From Sediminispirochaeta smaragdinae DSM 11293 (GTDB lineage Bacteria; Spirochaetota; Spirochaetia; DSM-16054; Sediminispirochaetaceae), in NCBI RefSeq assembly GCF_000143985.1, contig NC_014364.1, positions 1,674,001 through 1,738,000 of the forward strand: a DNA stretch of 64,000 bases, in the 5' to 3' direction. Position 1 is the stretch's first letter. Every line of letters starts with the position of its first letter. The notes under the pieces are model-generated. The model made no database searches and was not told the DNA's origin. It saw only the letters and a program-made list of their open reading frames with translations. Made by a program: the position numbers and the translations under genes. This document shows positions 44,371-55,721 of this stretch, in pieces.

Positions 44371-46053
44371 ATGATCTTGAAAGGTGCACGAATATTGGTT
44401 GAAAGTCTTTTACTCGAAGGTGTGGACACGATTTTTGCCTATACCGGCGGAAAAGTTATTTCCATCTTTGATCAACTGCAGGAATTTGAGGATCGTGTCC
44501 GCTTGATTCTCCCCCGTCATGAGCAAGGGGGGGCCCATGCGGCTGATGGCTATGCCCGTTCCACCGGCAGGCCCGGCGTTGTTATTGTTACCTCCGGTCC
44601 CGGAGCCACCAACACCGTTACCGGTATTGCAACGGCCTATATGGATTCAGTTCCCATGGTTGTCATCACCGGGCAGGTCAACCTCGATCAAATCGGAAGC
44701 GATGCTTTTCAGGAAGCAGATGTAGTTGGAATTACCATGCCGATCACAAAGGCCAATTTTCTGGTACGGGATGCAAGTGAGATCGCCTATACGGTAAAGA
44801 AGGCCTTTCACCTTGCAACCACCGGTCGCCCCGGCCCTGTGGTTATCGATATCCCCGGGGATGTGCAAGCCCAGGATGTGCCCTTTGCGTATCCTGATAC
44901 GATTGAGCTGCGGGGGTACAAGCCGAACATGAACGGCCATCCGAAGCAGATCAAGTCGGTCATCGGCATGCTGAAACAGTCCCGTAAGCCTTTGATCATC
45001 GCCGGCGGTGGTGTCAATCTTTCCGGAGCAACGGAAATGGTGAATCGTCTTGCGGACGAGAAGGGTATTCCCGTCGTCTGTACCCTCATGGGGCATGGCG
45101 TGATGCCGAAGCGAAGTGAGCTGCTTCTGGGGCCTATCGGAATGCATGGTACCCTTTACGGTAATTATGCCGTTCAGAATGCCGATCTCATCCTTGCCCT
45201 TGGGGTTCGGTTTTCGGACCGTATCGTCGGTGACGGGGCAGGCTTTGCCCCGAAGGCAAAGCTGGTCCATGTGGACATCGATCCTGCGGAGATCGGCAAG
45301 AGCATCAAGGCCGACCTTCCCATCGTCGGTACGATCCAATCGGTGCTGGGTGATTTGAACAAGGCCGATATTCCGGTTGATTCCGAACAGTGGATCCGCG
45401 AACTCGTCGAGTATCGATCCGCCCACCCTCTGGTTGCCGAGGATCCGAAGAATCCCGGGGGGCTGGCCCCGCAACGATTGATTCAGCTTGCCGGAGAAAT
45501 CTTCCCCAAAGAGACCATCGTCGTCACTGATGTGGGCCAGAATCAGATGTGGGCCGCCCTGTTTTTCGGCTTTTCCAGGGGGCGCTCCTTTCTTACCAGC
45601 GGGGGACTCGGAACCATGGGTTTCGGCCTTCCCGCAGCAATAGGGGCGGCTGTCGGAAATCCCGACAAACCGGTGCTGATGATAAGTGGCGACGGAGGTT
45701 TTCAGATGAACCTTCAGGAGCTTGCCACCATCAGGCGTTATCGCCTTCCTGTGAAGATGCTGGTGATAGACAACGGCTATCTCGGAATGGTTCGCCAATG
45801 GCAGGAGCTTTTGTTCGAGAAGCGTTACGCCGGTACCGTCATGGATGATAATCCCGATTTTGCCGCCCTTGCCGAGGTCTTTGGCATTCACGGCCGCACC
45901 CTCTGGGATGCCAAGGATGCGCAAGATGTTCTCAGGGAACTTGCCGAATGCGAGGGGCCGATGCTGCTTCATGCCCATGTCAGTCCGTCGGCAAACGTCT
46001 TGCCGATGGTCCCTGCGGGGAAACCCCTTGAACAAGTTGTTGAGAAGATCTGA
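44371..46053 (+). CDS. ilvB: acetolactate synthase large (catalytic) subunit
   Basis: Thiamine-diphosphate enzyme that condenses pyruvate (or pyruvate plus 2-oxobutyrate) in the first common step of Val/Leu/Ile synthesis. About 560 residues. The N-terminal GVDTIFAYTGG and PRHEQGGAHAADGYAR carry the catalytic Glu, and GDGGFQMNLQELATIRRY is the ThDP/Mg motif. AAGGAGG at 44362-44368 is only two bases from ATG 44371 but eight from TTG 44377, so TTG may be the true start. The small subunit follows after 20 bases. Confidence 0.96.
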   Translation: MILKGARILVESLLLEGVDTIFAYTGGKVISIFDQLQEFEDRVRLILPRHEQGGAHAADGYARSTGRPGVVIVTSGPGATNTVTGIATAYMDSVPMVVITGQVNLDQIGSDAFQEADVVGITMPITKANFLVRDASEIAYTVKKAFHLATTGRPGPVVIDIPGDVQAQDVPFAYPDTIELRGYKPNMNGHPKQIKSVIGMLKQSRKPLIIAGGGVNLSGATEMVNRLADEKGIPVVCTLMGHGVMPKRSELLLGPIGMHGTLYGNYAVQNADLILALGVRFSDRIVGDGAGFAPKAKLVHVDIDPAEIGKSIKADLPIVGTIQSVLGDLNKADIPVDSEQWIRELVEYRSAHPLVAEDPKNPGGLAPQRLIQLAGEIFPKETIVVTDVGQNQMWAALFFGFSRGRSFLTSGGLGTMGFGLPAAIGAAVGNPDKPVLMISGDGGFQMNLQELATIRRYRLPVKMLVIDNGYLGMVRQWQELLFEKRYAGTVMDDNPDFAALAEVFGIHGRTLWDAKDAQDVLRELAECEGPMLLHAHVSPSANVLPMVPAGKPLEQVVEKI

Positions 46054-46073
46054 TCGATAGAAAGGAGAGGCGT

Positions 46074-46583
46074 ATGCGCGAAGAAGAATATACCGATCAC
46101 ACCATTTCCGTGTTGGTGAACAACCACCCGGGGGTTCTTTCGAAGCTGACCAGTCTGATTACCAGGCGGGGCTTTAATATCGAGTCGATCGCTGCCGGAC
46201 CGACCAAAGATCCCGATATGTTCAGGCTCACCATCATTGTAAAGGGTGATGATCAGAGTGTGGAACAGATTCAGAAACAGCTTTACAAGATCGTCGATAC
46301 GGTAAAGGTGAGTCCCATCGACCCGCGCAATAAGGTTGAACGAGAGATTGGGCTTATCAAACTCAGGGCCACCAACGGATCTCGAAATGAGGTTCTGCAG
46401 ATGGTCAACGTATTCAAGGGCCAGGTGATCGATTCCGGCCCCGGCGGCTTTGTTGTGGAGATCGTCGGAAGCAGTGAAAAAGTGGATTCGTTTATCGGCC
46501 TTTTTCCACCTCAGCAGGTGGTTGAGGTGGCGAGGACCGGCATCGTTGCGATGAACCGGTGGGAAAAGAAGCAGACCCGATAG
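46074..46583 (+). CDS. ilvN: acetolactate synthase small (regulatory) subunit
   Basis: ACT-domain regulator that confers valine feedback on IlvB. 169 residues, the normal long form. ISVLVNNHPGVLSKLTSLIT and RRGFNIESIAAGP are the ACT-domain signature; a second domain follows. AAAGGAGAGG precedes the ATG. Placed between ilvB and ilvC. Confidence 0.96.
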   Translation: MREEEYTDHTISVLVNNHPGVLSKLTSLITRRGFNIESIAAGPTKDPDMFRLTIIVKGDDQSVEQIQKQLYKIVDTVKVSPIDPRNKVEREIGLIKLRATNGSRNEVLQMVNVFKGQVIDSGPGGFVVEIVGSSEKVDSFIGLFPPQQVVEVARTGIVAMNRWEKKQTR

Positions 46584-47645
<1,062 letters not shown>

Positions 47646-47659
47646 AAAACCATGAAGAA

Positions 47660-47689
47660 ACTCCGGCGGCCAGGGTCGCCGGGGTTTTT
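47660..47689 (+). terminator. terminator-like hairpin between ilvC and ilvD
   Basis: ACTCCGGCG (47660-47668) pairs with CGCCGGGGT (47677-47685) with one G-U pair and an eight-base loop, followed by a five-T run (47685-47689). It lies inside an otherwise continuous operon and may lower expression of the distal genes. Confidence 0.5.
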
Positions 47690-47711
47690 CGAAACAAAGG
47701 AGAAGGGAACT

Positions 47712-49451
47712 ATGCGAAGTGATAAAATGAAACTGGGATCAAAACGGGCTCCCCACCGATCTTTGATGAAGGCGCTGGGACTCACCGACCGGGAGATTGC
47801 CGGTCCTATTATCGGGATTGCCTCGTCGGCGAGTGAACTCATTCCCGGTCATATGCACCTCGCTCAGGTTGAGGATGCGGTAAAGGCCGGCGTTCGAATG
47901 GCCGGCGCCACGCCCCTGCGATTTTCCACCATTGGTGTCTGTGACGGGATCGCCATGGATCATAAGGGAATGTACTACTCCCTGCCCAGCCGGGAGCTGA
48001 TTGCCGATTCCATCGAGATCGTGGCCGAAGGCCACCCCTTCGACGGTATGGTCTTTATTTCCAACTGCGATAAAATCACCCCGGGTATGCTTATGGCCAT
48101 GGGGCGGCTCAATATCCCTTCGGTTCTCATAAGCGGCGGTCCCATGCTTGCCGGTAACTACCACGGCAAGAGCCTGGATCTTATCTCGGTCTTCGAAGCG
48201 GTAGGGCGCCATGCCCAGGGGAACATTGACGATGATGAGCTTGCCGCCATCGAAAGCTATGCCTGTCCGGGAGCGGGAAGCTGTTCAGGCCTTTTTACCG
48301 CAAACTCCATGAACTCCCTTGCCGAAGTACTTGGCCTTGCCCTTCCCGGAAACGGAACCATTCCTGCCGTCGATTCCGGTCGTATTCGCCTTGCCAAGGA
48401 GGCCGGAATGGCGGTGGTCAGGCTGGTGAAAGAGGATATCTGTCCCCGAAATATTGCAACCGAAGATTCTTTTATGAACGCCGTTGCCGCAGACCTCGCC
48501 CTTGGCGGCTCTTCCAATACCGCACTTCATTTGCCTGCGATTGCCAAGGCCTTCGATGTTGATTTCTCAATCGACAACTTTGATCTGCTCGGCCGCAGGA
48601 TTCCCCATCTCTGCAATCTCTCTCCTGTGGGAAAGCACCATATTCAGGATTTGGAGGCCGCAGGTGGCATCGGCGCAATCCTTTCCCGTCTCAACGAGTT
48701 GGGGGAACTGAAAAGGGATGCGAGAAGCGTGACCGGAAAAACCATTGGTGAGATTGCCGATGCTTCCCGGGTTTGGGATGATGAGGTGGTTCGTCCTGTA
48801 GGTCGTCCCTACCATTCCGAAGGGGGCCTTGCCGTTCTTCACGGTTCGCTTGCACCGGACGGCGCCGTTGTCAAACTTGCCGGGGTCCCTGAAGCCCTCC
48901 GCGTTCATGAAGGACCTGCCGTTGTTTATGAAGATGGGGAAGTCGCAACCGAGGCTATCCTGGCTGGAAAGGTAAAAAGCGGAGATGTTGTCGTGATTCG
49001 TAACGAAGGGCCCAAAGGCGGCCCGGGTATGCGTGAGATGCTCAGCCCCACAAGCGCCATCGTCGGCCTGGGCTTGATAGAGAAAGTTGTTTTGATCACG
49101 GACGGTCGCTTTTCCGGCGGGTCGACGGGAGCGGTTATCGGCCACGTTTCTCCCGAAGCGGCAAACGGAGGGCCCATCGGCCTTGTCCAGGAGGGAGATC
49201 GCATACGGGTCGATTTCAACAAGCGGAGTCTCGACCTCTTGGTGGAGGAGGACGAAAAGAAACGGCGTGCAGGTGCCTTGGCTGAGGCTTCGGCCGAAAA
49301 ACCTGTGGCCGCCAAGCACAATCCCGATGGCTACCTTGCACGCTATTCGATATTTGTCGGCAGTGCCGCCGAAGGGGCCATCTACCGTAAGGATTTTGTT
49401 GAGGCTGCCTCCGAGTCGGTGAAGCGGCTTCAATCGGGAGAAACGTCATGA
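47712..49451 (+). CDS. ilvD: dihydroxy-acid dehydratase
   Basis: Iron-sulfur dehydratase for the fourth step of Val/Ile synthesis. 579 residues. The cluster cysteines are in [12 protein letters not shown] and [18 protein letters not shown]. The N terminus [20 protein letters not shown] is typical, which together with AAAGGAGAAGGG upstream fixes the ATG at 47712 rather than at 47652. The stop overlaps the cimA start. Confidence 0.96.
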   Translation: MRSDKMKLGSKRAPHRSLMKALGLTDREIAGPIIGIASSASELIPGHMHLAQVEDAVKAGVRMAGATPLRFSTIGVCDGIAMDHKGMYYSLPSRELIADSIEIVAEGHPFDGMVFISNCDKITPGMLMAMGRLNIPSVLISGGPMLAGNYHGKSLDLISVFEAVGRHAQGNIDDDELAAIESYACPGAGSCSGLFTANSMNSLAEVLGLALPGNGTIPAVDSGRIRLAKEAGMAVVRLVKEDICPRNIATEDSFMNAVAADLALGGSSNTALHLPAIAKAFDVDFSIDNFDLLGRRIPHLCNLSPVGKHHIQDLEAAGGIGAILSRLNELGELKRDARSVTGKTIGEIADASRVWDDEVVRPVGRPYHSEGGLAVLHGSLAPDGAVVKLAGVPEALRVHEGPAVVYEDGEVATEAILAGKVKSGDVVVIRNEGPKGGPGMREMLSPTSAIVGLGLIEKVVLITDGRFSGGSTGAVIGHVSPEAANGGPIGLVQEGDRIRVDFNKRSLDLLVEEDEKKRRAGALAEASAEKPVAAKHNPDGYLARYSIFVGSAAEGAIYRKDFVEAASESVKRLQSGETS

Positions 49452-51124
49452 GTAATGCTTCGCGTGAAAAGATCATGATCTTTGATACCACCCTCAGGGA
49501 TGGCGCCCAGACCAGGGGAGTCGCCTTTTCGGTGGAAGATAAAATCAGGATTGCCCGGGGACTGGACCAACTTGGTGTCGATTTCATCGAGGGGGGCTGG
49601 CCCGGGAGCAATCCCAAGGATGTCGCTTTCTTTCACGAGATGAAAAAGGCCCCCCTTTCCCGGGCCTCTCTGACCGCCTTCAGCTCCACGCGGATGAAGA
49701 ATATGGCGGTGGAAGAGGATGCCAATATCAGGACCCTTTGCGAGACTGGGGTACCGGCGGTGGCGATCTTTGGCAAAAGTTGGGACCTCCATGTAACCGA
49801 GGCTCTTGAAACCTCGTTGGATGAAAACCTTGCAATGGTTTCCTCGACCATCTCCTATCTTCGCGGTCGTTTTGAGAAGATCATCTTCGATGCGGAGCAT
49901 TATTTCGACGGTTTCAAGGCCGACCGGGGGTATGCCCTGGCGGTCATCGAAGCAGCGGCGTCGGCGGGGGCTGACTGGATTGCCCTTTGCGATACCAATG
50001 GCGGCTCCCTGCCTTCGGAGATCCTTGAAGCGCAGGAGGCTGCCGCCGCCCGGGTTACCGTTCCCCTCGGTATCCACGCCCACAACGACAGCGAGCTTGC
50101 CGTTGCCAACAGCCTCGTTGCCGTCGGTGCGGGGGCAAGGATGGTGCAGGGAACGATAAACGGCCTTGGCGAACGGTGCGGGAATGCCAATCTCTGCAGC
50201 GTGATCCCCAATCTTGAATTGAAAGGGAACTTCCGCTGTCTTCCCGAGGGGCAGCTGGAAAAGCTTACTCATATAAGCCATCTTGTCAGCGAGGCGGCGA
50301 ACCGGAGCCAGCCCGACTGGCTTCCTTATGTCGGCCGGAATGCCTTTGCCCATAAAGGGGGTATCCATGTCTCTGCAGTTCGGAAAAATAGTCGTTGTTA
50401 TGAACATGTTTCCCCCGAGCTTGTAGGCAACGACCGTATCGTGACCATCAGCGAATTATCGGGGAAGAGCAATGTGCTTGAGAAGGTGAAAAAGCTGGGG
50501 ATCGATCTTTCCGACGACCCGAAACGGACCGCAGGAATCCTCAAAGCGGTGAAGGAGTTGGAGGCCAGAGGCTATCATTTCGAGGGTGCCGATGCATCCT
50601 TTGAACTGCTTTCGGCAAGGGAACTGGGGACCTTGAAGGATTACTTTACCCTTCAGGGCTTCAGGGTTCTTACCTGGGCGGAGGGCGATGGCAAGTCCTG
50701 GTCCGAAGCCACTATCAAGGCAGCGGTTCCCGAGGAGGTCAGTCTCTCCGGCGGCTATTCCGATCCCGTGGAACACACCTCGGCCGATGGAAGCGGCCCT
50801 GTGGAGGCCCTTGACAGGGCCCTTCGGAAGGTCCTGGAAAAGTTTTATCCCGTTCTTGGGACGGTAAAGCTTTCGGACTATAAGGTGCGGATTCTCAATG
50901 AAGAAGCTGGCACAAATGCGACCACACGAGTCATGATAAGCAGCACGGACGGGGTCGATCATTGGACCACCGTGGGTGTTTCCGACAATATCCTGGATGC
51001 ATCGTGGCATGCCCTTTGTGATTCGCTTATTTATAAACTGAAGAAAGAGGATGAATCCCGCCGCCATTCCGGCGGCGGGAGCATTGAAGAGGATAAGGAG
51101 GTGGCGTATGCCGCGCAGAATTAA
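49448..51124 (+). CDS. cimA: (R)-citramalate synthase
   Basis: Condenses acetyl-CoA with pyruvate to citramalate, giving 2-oxobutyrate for isoleucine without threonine deaminase. 558 residues with the DRE-TIM metallolyase domain ([28 protein letters not shown]) and a C-terminal LeuA-type allosteric domain. [10 protein letters not shown] is characteristic of the long CimA branch rather than of LeuA. No ilvA is present in the window, which supports a citramalate route. Its start overlaps ilvD and its end overlaps leuA by 17 bases. Confidence 0.9.
   Translation: MSNASREKIMIFDTTLRDGAQTRGVAFSVEDKIRIARGLDQLGVDFIEGGWPGSNPKDVAFFHEMKKAPLSRASLTAFSSTRMKNMAVEEDANIRTLCETGVPAVAIFGKSWDLHVTEALETSLDENLAMVSSTISYLRGRFEKIIFDAEHYFDGFKADRGYALAVIEAAASAGADWIALCDTNGGSLPSEILEAQEAAAARVTVPLGIHAHNDSELAVANSLVAVGAGARMVQGTINGLGERCGNANLCSVIPNLELKGNFRCLPEGQLEKLTHISHLVSEAANRSQPDWLPYVGRNAFAHKGGIHVSAVRKNSRCYEHVSPELVGNDRIVTISELSGKSNVLEKVKKLGIDLSDDPKRTAGILKAVKELEARGYHFEGADASFELLSARELGTLKDYFTLQGFRVLTWAEGDGKSWSEATIKAAVPEEVSLSGGYSDPVEHTSADGSGPVEALDRALRKVLEKFYPVLGTVKLSDYKVRILNEEAGTNATTRVMISSTDGVDHWTTVGVSDNILDASWHALCDSLIYKLKKEDESRRHSGGGSIEEDKEVAYAAQN
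51057..51079 (+). other. GC-rich hairpin in the 3' end of cimA
   Basis: CCCGCCGCC (51057-51065) and GGCGGCGGG (51071-51079) form a perfect 9-bp stem with a five-base loop inside the last codons of cimA, about 15 bases before the leuA ribosome binding site. It may affect leuA translation or protect the message. Confidence 0.4.
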
Positions 51125-52625
51125 GATTTTCGATACAACCCTCAGAGATGGCGAACAATCTCCCGGCGCATCCATGTCGCTGGAACAGAAAATAAAGATG
51201 GCCAGTGCCCTGGAGCGCCTGGGTGTCGATAGAATCGAAGCGGGCTTTCCCGTTTCCAGTCCCGTGCAGTTCGAGGCCGTTCAACGGGTCAGTGCAACGG
51301 TAAAGAAGGCGGAAGTCGTGGGACTGGCCCGCTGTGTACAGCGTGATATTGACGCCGCCTATGATGCACTCCGGGATGCCGCCCATCCCATGCTCCATAT
51401 TTTCATCGCCACCAGTCCCCTTCACCGGGAGTACAAACTGAAAAAAAGTAAGGAAGAGATTCTTGATACGGTTCGGGAATGCCTCAATTACGGTGGAAAA
51501 GGCTTTTCACGGATGGAATTCAGCCCTGAGGATGCCAGCCGTACCGAGCCTGATTACCTGGTCGAGGTGGTAAAAACCGCCATCGAGTGCGGTGCCACCA
51601 GCATCAATATTCCCGATACCGTCGGTTACGCGGTTCCTAAAGAATTCGGCCAGCTTATAAGCTTTCTTGTCGAACAGGTCCCCCAGTTTTCCGACGGTTC
51701 GGTTGATCTTTCTGTTCACTGCCATAACGATTTGGGCCTTGCACTGGCAAACAGCCTGGCTGCTGTTCGCAGCGGAGCCAGCCAGGTTGAGGTCACCCTC
51801 AACGGTATAGGAGAAAGGGCGGGAAACTGTCCCATGGAAGAGCTTATTATGAGCCTCGATGTAAGAAAAGACATGTTCGATGTCGAGACCGGGATTCATA
51901 CCGAGTATCTCTATCCCACAGGAAAACTGCTTCAAAGCATTACCGGATTATTAATCCCGCGAAATAAGCCGATCTTCGGAGACAATGTCTTTGTTCACGA
52001 ATCCGGGATACATCAACATGGGGTACTCAATAAGCGGGAAACCTATGAGATTATGAAGCCGGAACGGATCGGAAGGTCCAGCGAAACCATCATTATGGGG
52101 CGCCATTCAGGAAAGCATGCATTGGAAGATAAGCTTTCCCAGTACAATATAAAACTGACCCGTCAGCAATTTGAGGATGTCTTTGCCCGCTTTACCGCGA
52201 TTGCGGATAAAAAGAAAGAGGTGTACGACGAAGATCTCTTTTCTATCGTCGGTACCGTTTTAGGTGGAGTGGTGAAGGGCTTCTCCCTTCTGTATTTTCA
52301 TACATTTACCGGTAACAGCCTCATTCCCGGAGCCACGGTAAAGGTACGTTCCGAAGCCGGAGAGAAGGTTGCCTCGGCAACCGGTGATGGCCCCGTTGAT
52401 GCGGTCTTTAATGCCATAGACGAGTGTGTCGGCATAAATGCCAGACTGAAAGAGTACATTATCCACGCCATTGGATCGGGAAAGGATGCTCAGGGAGAGG
52501 TAAAGCTTGAGGTTGAGATAGAGGGCGCTACCTACGGGGGAAAGGCCTCATCAACGGATATTATCGAGGCATCTGCCATGGCCTACCTGAACGCTGTTAA
52601 TCGTTTTGAGCTGCGTAAGCGGTGA
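51108..52625 (+). CDS. leuA: 2-isopropylmalate synthase
   Basis: First committed step of leucine synthesis: acetyl-CoA plus 2-oxoisovalerate. 505 residues, with the catalytic [26 protein letters not shown] and NGIGERAGNCPMEE motifs and a C-terminal regulatory domain from about residue 385. AAGGAGGT lies upstream of ATG 51108. The overlap with cimA implies coupled translation. The pairing of LeuA with CimA in one operon makes mis-assignment between the two unlikely, though substrate preference was not tested. Confidence 0.94.
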   Translation: MPRRIKIFDTTLRDGEQSPGASMSLEQKIKMASALERLGVDRIEAGFPVSSPVQFEAVQRVSATVKKAEVVGLARCVQRDIDAAYDALRDAAHPMLHIFIATSPLHREYKLKKSKEEILDTVRECLNYGGKGFSRMEFSPEDASRTEPDYLVEVVKTAIECGATSINIPDTVGYAVPKEFGQLISFLVEQVPQFSDGSVDLSVHCHNDLGLALANSLAAVRSGASQVEVTLNGIGERAGNCPMEELIMSLDVRKDMFDVETGIHTEYLYPTGKLLQSITGLLIPRNKPIFGDNVFVHESGIHQHGVLNKRETYEIMKPERIGRSSETIIMGRHSGKHALEDKLSQYNIKLTRQQFEDVFARFTAIADKKKEVYDEDLFSIVGTVLGGVVKGFSLLYFHTFTGNSLIPGATVKVRSEAGEKVASATGDGPVDAVFNAIDECVGINARLKEYIIHAIGSGKDAQGEVKLEVEIEGATYGGKASSTDIIEASAMAYLNAVNRFELRKR

Positions 52626-52695
52626 GAAGTGGACATACAAAAACATGAAGCAACGAAACGTGGTGAGACAATACACTTGAGTAAAGGAGATTGAT

Positions 52696-53964
52696 GTGGC
52701 AACAGGCCAGAGTATGAGTGAGAAAATTTTCTCCCGAAAGGCGGGCCGAAGGGTCCACCCTGGGGAGTATCTGATGCTCGATGTTGATGTCGCCCTGGGG
52801 AACGATATTACCGCCCCGGTGGCCATTAACGAGTTTCGGAAGGCGGGAGGGAAAAAACTTCGTTACCCCGACCGTGTGGTCCTTGTTCCCGACCATTTTG
52901 CGCCGAACAAGGATATTAAGTCTGCCCAGCAGGTGAAGCTGGTGAGGGATTTTGCCAATGAGCAGGGTGTGAAGCACTTCTTCGAAGTGGGACGCATGGG
53001 AATAGAGCATGTGATCCTGCCGGAGATGGGGATCGTAAGGTCCGGTGATTTGGTTATCGGCGCAGACAGCCATACCTGCACCTACGGGGCCCTCGGTGCC
53101 TTTGCTACCGGTGTCGGCTCTACGGATCTTGCCGGTGTGTATCTCACCGGCAAGGCGTGGTTCAAGGTCCCTTCAGCCATACAAGTCCGGCTTACAGGAA
53201 AATTTAGAAAGGGTGTGGCTGGAAAGGATCTGGTGCTTTACCTGATTCATATCCTCGGAGTAGATGGAGCCAACTACCGGGCAATAGAATTTACCGGTCC
53301 GGGAGTCGCCAGTGTTTCCATGGACAGCCGTTTTACCGTCAGTAATATGGCTATCGAGGCTGGCGGTAAGGCTGGACTCTTTCCCGTGGACGATGTCACC
53401 ATCGCCTACGAAGCGGAGCGAGGCATCAAGGTTGAGCCCTTTGCGGCCGATGAAGATGCCGTCTGGGAGCGCAGCATCGATATCGATCTCGCCGATGTTC
53501 CTCCCATGGTTGCATATCCCTTCCTTCCTTCCAACGGTAAGAGTGCGGCGGAGGCAGAGAAGGAGAAGGTGAAAATCGATCAGGTCGTCATCGGAAGCTG
53601 TACCAACGGAAGAATCGAAGATCTCAGGGTAGCTGCCGAAATACTGAAAGGGAAAAAGGTTGCGCCATCCGTGAGGTGTATCATCTTTCCGGGAAGCCAG
53701 AAGATCTATCGCCAGGCGGTAGAGGAAGGCCTTGCCTCGATTTTTGTAGATGCCGAATGTGCCTTCTCCACACCAACCTGCGGTCCCTGCCTTGGCGGTC
53801 ACATGGGGATCCTTGCAGAAGATGAGGTTGCCTTGAGTACCACAAACCGGAATTTCGTCGGAAGGATGGGGCATCTGAAAAGCAAGGTCTATCTTGCAGG
53901 ACCGGCGGTCGCCGCACATTCGGCGATTACCGGCTACATCACCGATATCCGTGAGGGGGCGTAA
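52696..53964 (+). CDS. leuC: 3-isopropylmalate dehydratase large subunit
   Basis: Aconitase-family enzyme, 422 residues, of the shorter class common in anaerobes and archaea rather than the ~470-residue enterobacterial form. Cluster cysteines are in VIGSCTNGR and TPTCGPCLGGH. It probably also handles citramalate in the isoleucine route. Start GTG at 52696 with AAAGGAGA at 52683-52690; an ATG follows at 52714. Confidence 0.93.
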   Translation: MATGQSMSEKIFSRKAGRRVHPGEYLMLDVDVALGNDITAPVAINEFRKAGGKKLRYPDRVVLVPDHFAPNKDIKSAQQVKLVRDFANEQGVKHFFEVGRMGIEHVILPEMGIVRSGDLVIGADSHTCTYGALGAFATGVGSTDLAGVYLTGKAWFKVPSAIQVRLTGKFRKGVAGKDLVLYLIHILGVDGANYRAIEFTGPGVASVSMDSRFTVSNMAIEAGGKAGLFPVDDVTIAYEAERGIKVEPFAADEDAVWERSIDIDLADVPPMVAYPFLPSNGKSAAEAEKEKVKIDQVVIGSCTNGRIEDLRVAAEILKGKKVAPSVRCIIFPGSQKIYRQAVEEGLASIFVDAECAFSTPTCGPCLGGHMGILAEDEVALSTTNRNFVGRMGHLKSKVYLAGPAVAAHSAITGYITDIREGA

Positions 53965-54483
53965 ATGAGCGATACCACCATGAAACGCAAGGGCAGATGT
54001 TTTGTCTTCGGGGATAACGTCAATACGGACGAGATTATCCCCGCACGTTACCTTTCCACCAGCGACCCTGCAGAGTTGGCTCTCTACTGCATGGAGGATG
54101 CCAGAAGCGGCTTCGGCCGTAGGGACGATCTTGCAGGATCGATCATGATTGCCGGTGAAAACTTCGGCTGCGGCTCCAGCCGCGAGCATGCTCCCATATC
54201 GATCAAGGCCTCGGGTATCGGCTGCGTCATCGCCAAGAGCTTTGCTCGGATATTCCTGCGCAATAGCTTCAATATCGGTCTTCCCATCATTGAGCTTCCC
54301 GAAGCCGACCAATTCGGCGAGGGCGACGAGGTCGAGATCGATTTTGATCGGGGACTTGTACGTAACCTTACGAAGAATAAAGAGTTTACGTTCAACCCCT
54401 ATCCCGAGTTTTTGAAAAAGGTGATCGATTACGGGGGCTGGCTTTCCTATGCCAAGGCCGAATTGATGAAGGAGGGAGCATGA
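53965..54483 (+). CDS. leuD: 3-isopropylmalate dehydratase small subunit
   Basis: 172 residues, swivel domain of the dehydratase. The conserved FGDNVNTDEIIPARYL and GENFGCGSSREHAP motifs are present. It begins at the base after the leuC stop and its stop overlaps leuB, so the three genes are strictly coupled. A second in-frame ATG lies five codons in. Confidence 0.95.
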   Translation: MSDTTMKRKGRCFVFGDNVNTDEIIPARYLSTSDPAELALYCMEDARSGFGRRDDLAGSIMIAGENFGCGSSREHAPISIKASGIGCVIAKSFARIFLRNSFNIGLPIIELPEADQFGEGDEVEIDFDRGLVRNLTKNKEFTFNPYPEFLKKVIDYGGWLSYAKAELMKEGA

Positions 54484-55541
54484 AGACCTTTCGTGTTGCA
54501 GTCCTTCCTGGAGACGGTATCGGCCCCGAGGTCATGACCGAGAGCCTTCGGGTTCTTGAGGCGGCCGGAAAGAAGTATGACATAGCAATGAAATTCGAGC
54601 AGGCGCTTATCGGGGGAGCCGCCATCGATGCCACGGGATCTCCCCTTCCTGATGAAACCCTCAACCTCTGCCGGTCTGCAGATGCCGTTCTCCTCGGTTC
54701 TGTCGGCGGACCGAAATGGGACAACTTGCCGCCGAAACAGCGGCCGGAGTTGGGCGGCTTACTTGCCATTCGCAAGGCCCTCAAGCTCTATGCAAACCTG
54801 CGGCCGGTTCGCCTCTATCCCGCGCTCTTTGATCAGTGTCCGGTTCGGATTCCTTCGGGATCGGGCGTTGACCTTTTAACGGTCAGAGAGCTTTCTTCGG
54901 GAATCTACTTTGGCGAGCCGAAAGAGCTTGATGAGAGCCATGGCCTCGATACGATGCTGTATGAGGCAGAGACGGTGAGCCGAATTGCAAAGGTGGCCTT
55001 CGAGGCGGCAGCGCGGCGCAGGGGAACATTGACCAGCGTGGACAAGGCAAATGTACTTTCCGCCAGCATCCTCTGGCGTAATGTGGTGGCAAAAATGGGA
55101 GCCGATTACCCTTCCGTTGAGCTGAACCACATGTATGTTGACAATGCTGCCATGCAACTTATTCTCAATCCAGGGGGCTTCGATGTCCTCGTAACGGGGA
55201 ATCTTTTCGGCGACATCCTCTCCGATGAATCGGCGGCCCTTGCCGGCAGCCTGGGAATGCTTCCTTCGGCAAGCATTGGTGAAAGCGTGAATCTTTTTGA
55301 ACCGTCCGGGGGATCTGCACCCGACATTGCGGGAAAGGGCATTGCAAATCCGATTGCCCAGATCCTTTCGGGAGCCATGATGTTCGAATATTCCTTCGAC
55401 CGGGTGGATGCCGCACGTGCCGTTGAAGCTGCCATTGAGGCTGCCCTAAACGACGGCGTTCGTACAGGCGACGTAGCCGGTGGCGCCTCCTCTGTCGGGA
55501 CCCGACAGATGGCTGACGCGGTGATCAAACGACTCTCCTAA
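54480..55541 (+). CDS. leuB: 3-isopropylmalate dehydrogenase
   Basis: NAD-dependent oxidative decarboxylase, 353 residues. Substrate and cofactor motifs are in VLPGDGIGPEVM, RVRL-equivalent RPVRLYPA and NLFGDILSDESAAL; EPSGGSAPDIAGKG binds the cofactor. It also acts on methylmalate in citramalate-based isoleucine synthesis in other organisms. Last gene of the operon; two hairpins follow. Confidence 0.96.
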   Translation: MKTFRVAVLPGDGIGPEVMTESLRVLEAAGKKYDIAMKFEQALIGGAAIDATGSPLPDETLNLCRSADAVLLGSVGGPKWDNLPPKQRPELGGLLAIRKALKLYANLRPVRLYPALFDQCPVRIPSGSGVDLLTVRELSSGIYFGEPKELDESHGLDTMLYEAETVSRIAKVAFEAAARRRGTLTSVDKANVLSASILWRNVVAKMGADYPSVELNHMYVDNAAMQLILNPGGFDVLVTGNLFGDILSDESAALAGSLGMLPSASIGESVNLFEPSGGSAPDIAGKGIANPIAQILSGAMMFEYSFDRVDAARAVEAAIEAALNDGVRTGDVAGGASSVGTRQMADAVIKRLS

Positions 55542-55555
55542 AGTAACTTTTTTAT

Positions 55556-55597
55556 CACGTATAGCGGCGGGCCCTTCTGGGAGTGCCGCTATACGTG
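55556..55597. repeat. 13-bp perfect inverted repeat downstream of leuB
   Basis: CACGTATAGCGGC (55556-55568) and GCCGCTATACGTG (55585-55597) flank a 16-base loop that can itself form CCC/GGG pairs. No T tract follows, but it lies four bases before a clear terminator, so it may protect the 3' end of the message. Confidence 0.5.
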
Positions 55598-55600
55598 TCT

Positions 55601-55635
55601 ATATTGGTGTATTGATACCAATATCTTTTTTCTTT
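55601..55635 (+). terminator. rho-independent terminator of the ilv-leu operon
   Basis: ATATTGGTGT (55601-55610), loop ATTG, ATACCAATAT (55615-55624) with one G-U pair, followed by CTTTTTTCTTT (55625-55635). A complete intrinsic terminator in the 180-base gap before the two-component genes. Confidence 0.8.
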
Positions 55636-55721
55636 ATTTGCGTTTTCTAGTCTCGGCATATAAAATTGTGAGAGAAAGGGTCCGGATTGTTTGAAAGACG
55701 CCTTTGAGCAGGGAGTGACGC

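Noticed and set aside
44647-46035. Long open frame on the minus strand opposite ilvB
   Set aside because: Completely antisense to the catalytic subunit; no recognised motif or start signal.
53173-54312. Long open frame on the minus strand opposite leuC/leuD
   Set aside because: Antisense to two conserved dehydratase genes; no independent coding evidence.
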